This document shows positions 5,408 through 6,338 of a DNA stretch of 6,338 nt, in pieces (position 1 is the first letter of the stretch; the number at the start of each line of letters is the position of its first letter). Source of the stretch: Ectopseudomonas composti (GTDB taxonomy: Bacteria > Pseudomonadota > Gammaproteobacteria > Pseudomonadales > Pseudomonadaceae); contig CAMPIF010000260.1 of assembly GCA_946886245.1 (NCBI GenBank), positions 1 to 6,338 on the forward strand, read 5' to 3'. Below the pieces are notes generated by a model, which did no database searches, was not told the origin of the DNA, and saw nothing but the letters and a program-made list of their open reading frames with translations. Position numbers and translations under genes: made by a program.

Positions 5408-5436
5408 CAGATACCCCAGCCTTGGCTGGGTGACAA
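5408..5436 (-). promoter_or_regulatory. Candidate promoter of the TetR gene with embedded operator
   Basis: On the minus strand TTGTCA (5436-5431, five of six to the -35 consensus) and TATCTG (5413-5408, only the TAT matches well) are separated by exactly 17 bases. A perfect palindrome, CCCAGCC-AA-GGCTGGG (5430-5415), fills all but one base of that spacer. The implied start near 5401 leaves a leader of about 32 bases before the ATG at 5368. The -10 is weak, so the promoter is less sure than the palindrome. Confidence 0.45.
5415..5430. promoter_or_regulatory. Perfect 7-2-7 palindrome, candidate TetR/RutR-type operator
   Basis: CCCAGCC and GGCTGGG flank two bases with no mismatch, 46 bases before the TetR start. 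E. coli RutR also binds a palindrome of two 7-base arms with a 2-base gap (TTGACCA-N2-TGGTCAA), although the bases here differ. Binding here would block the promoter, giving autorepression of the regulator-yigZ-DUF922 transcript. It could alternatively act as a transcript hairpin, but no U-run follows on either strand. Confidence 0.45.
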
Positions 5437-5449
5437 GCATTACGGTGTG

Positions 5450-5471
5450 AAAAAGCCCGTTTGCGCCGGGC
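5450..5471 (-). terminator. Intrinsic terminator after the LysR gene
   Basis: On the minus strand GCCCG (5471-5467) pairs with CGGGC (5459-5455) around a 7-base loop, followed immediately by five T (5454-5450). It lies 67 bases past the LysR stop and just before the TetR promoter, which is the expected position. The stem is only 5 bp but all G-C. Confidence 0.65.
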
Positions 5472-5538
5472 GCGTCACCCTGCACAGGCGATCTGCCCGC
5501 TTTTGCTTTCCGAGCGGGGGCATCTGCCAGTGCGCACC

Positions 5539-6338
5539 TCAGGCTTCGGCCAGGGCGTCGAGAAAGCTCTCCAGCACCAGATGTGCGCGGCGACCCTTGC
5601 GCGTGACCGCTGCCAGGTTGATGTCGTAGTAGCGCGTGGACGCCTTGAGCGCGCGCAGGCGACCCTGCTGCACCCAGGCCTGGGCGTAGTGATCCGGCAG
5701 GTAGCCGATGTAGCGCCCGGTGAGGATGAGAAAGGCCATGCCTTCGCGGTCCGAGGCGCTGGCCGTGCAGTTCAGCGCCTGGTAGTGGCTCTGCACCTCG
5801 GGCGGCACGCGAAAGGTCGGGGCGATGGCCTCCTGGGCATTGAGTCGTTCGTCCTCGAGCTGCTGGTCATCGACGTAGAACAGCGGGTGGCCGACCGCGC
5901 AGTAGAGCAGCGAGCGTTCGTCGTACAGCGCCTGATATTCCAGGCCGGAGAGGGCGCCGACCTGCGGCACCACGCCGATGTGCAGGCGACCGTCGAGCAC
6001 GCCCTGTTCCACTTCCGAAGGCGGCGTCATGCGGATGTGGATGCGCACGTCCGGCCCTTGCACCTTGAGGCGCGCCAGGGCATTGGTGATGCGCATGTGC
6101 GCGATGGTCACCAGGTTGTCGGTCAGGCCGATGTTCAGCTCGCCGCGCAGGTGCTGGTGCAGGCCGTTGACCTCGGTGCGAAAGCTCTCCAGTGCCGCCA
6201 GCAGCTGCAGGGTGCTCTGGTACACCTCGCGGCCTTCCTCGGTCAGGGCGAAGCCGGCACGGCCACGCTGGCACAGGCGCAGACCGAGGCGCTGTTCGAG
6301 GTCGCTCATCTGCTGGCTGATCGCCGAGCGGCCGATGC
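5539..6338 (-). CDS. LysR-type transcriptional regulator (partial, N-terminus off the window)
   Basis: 265 residues are visible. The frame is open to the right edge, so the true start lies roughly 25-30 residues beyond it; the internal ATG at 6309 is not the start, because it would cut the helix-turn-helix. The visible start, IGRSAISQQMSDLEQRLGLR, is the recognition helix region, followed by LCQRGRAGFALTEEGREVY, the usual wing and linker of LysR proteins. The rest is the effector-binding domain, with the opening GELNIGLTDNLVT, the RD-I turn IHIGVVPQ and the closing conserved aromatic and hydrophobic segments. Length and composition are ordinary for the family. From remembered gene order in P. 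aeruginosa (PA0133 next to a guanine deaminase and an ABC importer), it may be BauR, the activator of beta-alanine catabolism; this is an inference. A terminator follows at 5450-5471. Confidence 0.88.
   Translation of the reverse strand, partial: IGRSAISQQMSDLEQRLGLRLCQRGRAGFALTEEGREVYQSTLQLLAALESFRTEVNGLHQHLRGELNIGLTDNLVTIAHMRITNALARLKVQGPDVRIHIRMTPPSEVEQGVLDGRLHIGVVPQVGALSGLEYQALYDERSLLYCAVGHPLFYVDDQQLEDERLNAQEAIAPTFRVPPEVQSHYQALNCTASASDREGMAFLILTGRYIGYLPDHYAQAWVQQGRLRALKASTRYYDINLAAVTRKGRRAHLVLESFLDALAEA

Noticed and set aside
5447..5629. Small plus-strand frame (60 codons) beginning MKKPVCAGR
   Set aside because: It starts inside the LysR terminator and runs into the antisense of the LysR gene, with no ribosome binding site.
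1..6338. Search for CRISPR array, tRNA or rRNA, insertion sequence, toxin-antitoxin pair or defence genes
   Set aside because: No direct-repeat array, cloverleaf, transposase motif or such gene pair was visible on either strand by eye.

Overview
This is a GC-rich window whose coding content looks like Pseudomonas (inference from codon use, protein types, Pseudomonas-style REP-like intergenic repeats and remembered gene order). All eight genes read leftward on the minus strand. The two at the edges are incomplete: an ABC permease at the left runs off base 1, and a LysR-type regulator at the right lacks its first residues. No phage, transposase, CRISPR array or stable RNA gene is visible, and there is no gene-free stretch over about 250 bases.

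In transcription order (right to left): (1) a LysR-type regulator (5539-6338, partial) ending at a small intrinsic terminator (5450-5471). (2) A tightly packed cassette: a TetR regulator of the RutR type (4706-5368), a YigZ/IMPACT protein (4122-4706) and a secreted HExxH protein of the DUF922 kind (3556-4125). The junctions are a TGATG and an ATGA overlap. (3) A short-chain dehydrogenase (2824-3510), 45 bases further on and possibly in the same transcript. (4) A 202-base spacer with REP-like inverted repeats. (5) A 186-residue multi-pass membrane protein of unknown function (2061-2621). (6) A 250-base spacer with a GGTGCGC/GCGCACC palindrome, a probable terminator and a probable sigma-54 promoter. 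(7) The ATPase (263-1810) and first permease (1-251, partial) of a nucleoside/BMP-type ABC importer.

The parts with a recognisable physiological theme are the importer, predicted to take up nucleosides or purine-like compounds, the RutR-like regulator (E. coli RutR senses uracil) and the LysR regulator. From memory, P. aeruginosa has a beta-alanine regulator (BauR, PA0133) close to a guanine deaminase and an ABC importer of this type (PA0134-PA0138). Together they suggest a locus for nucleobase or nucleoside nitrogen salvage. The sigma-54-like promoter and a partial NtrC-like site before the importer fit nitrogen control. This is inference and needs testing.

The most specific regulatory observations are two. 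A 16-bp perfect palindrome almost exactly fills the 17-base spacer of a putative promoter for the TetR gene. A correctly spaced -24/-12 element lies just before the importer operon, directly after a terminator that would insulate it. I see no convincing new multi-gene system such as a defence island.
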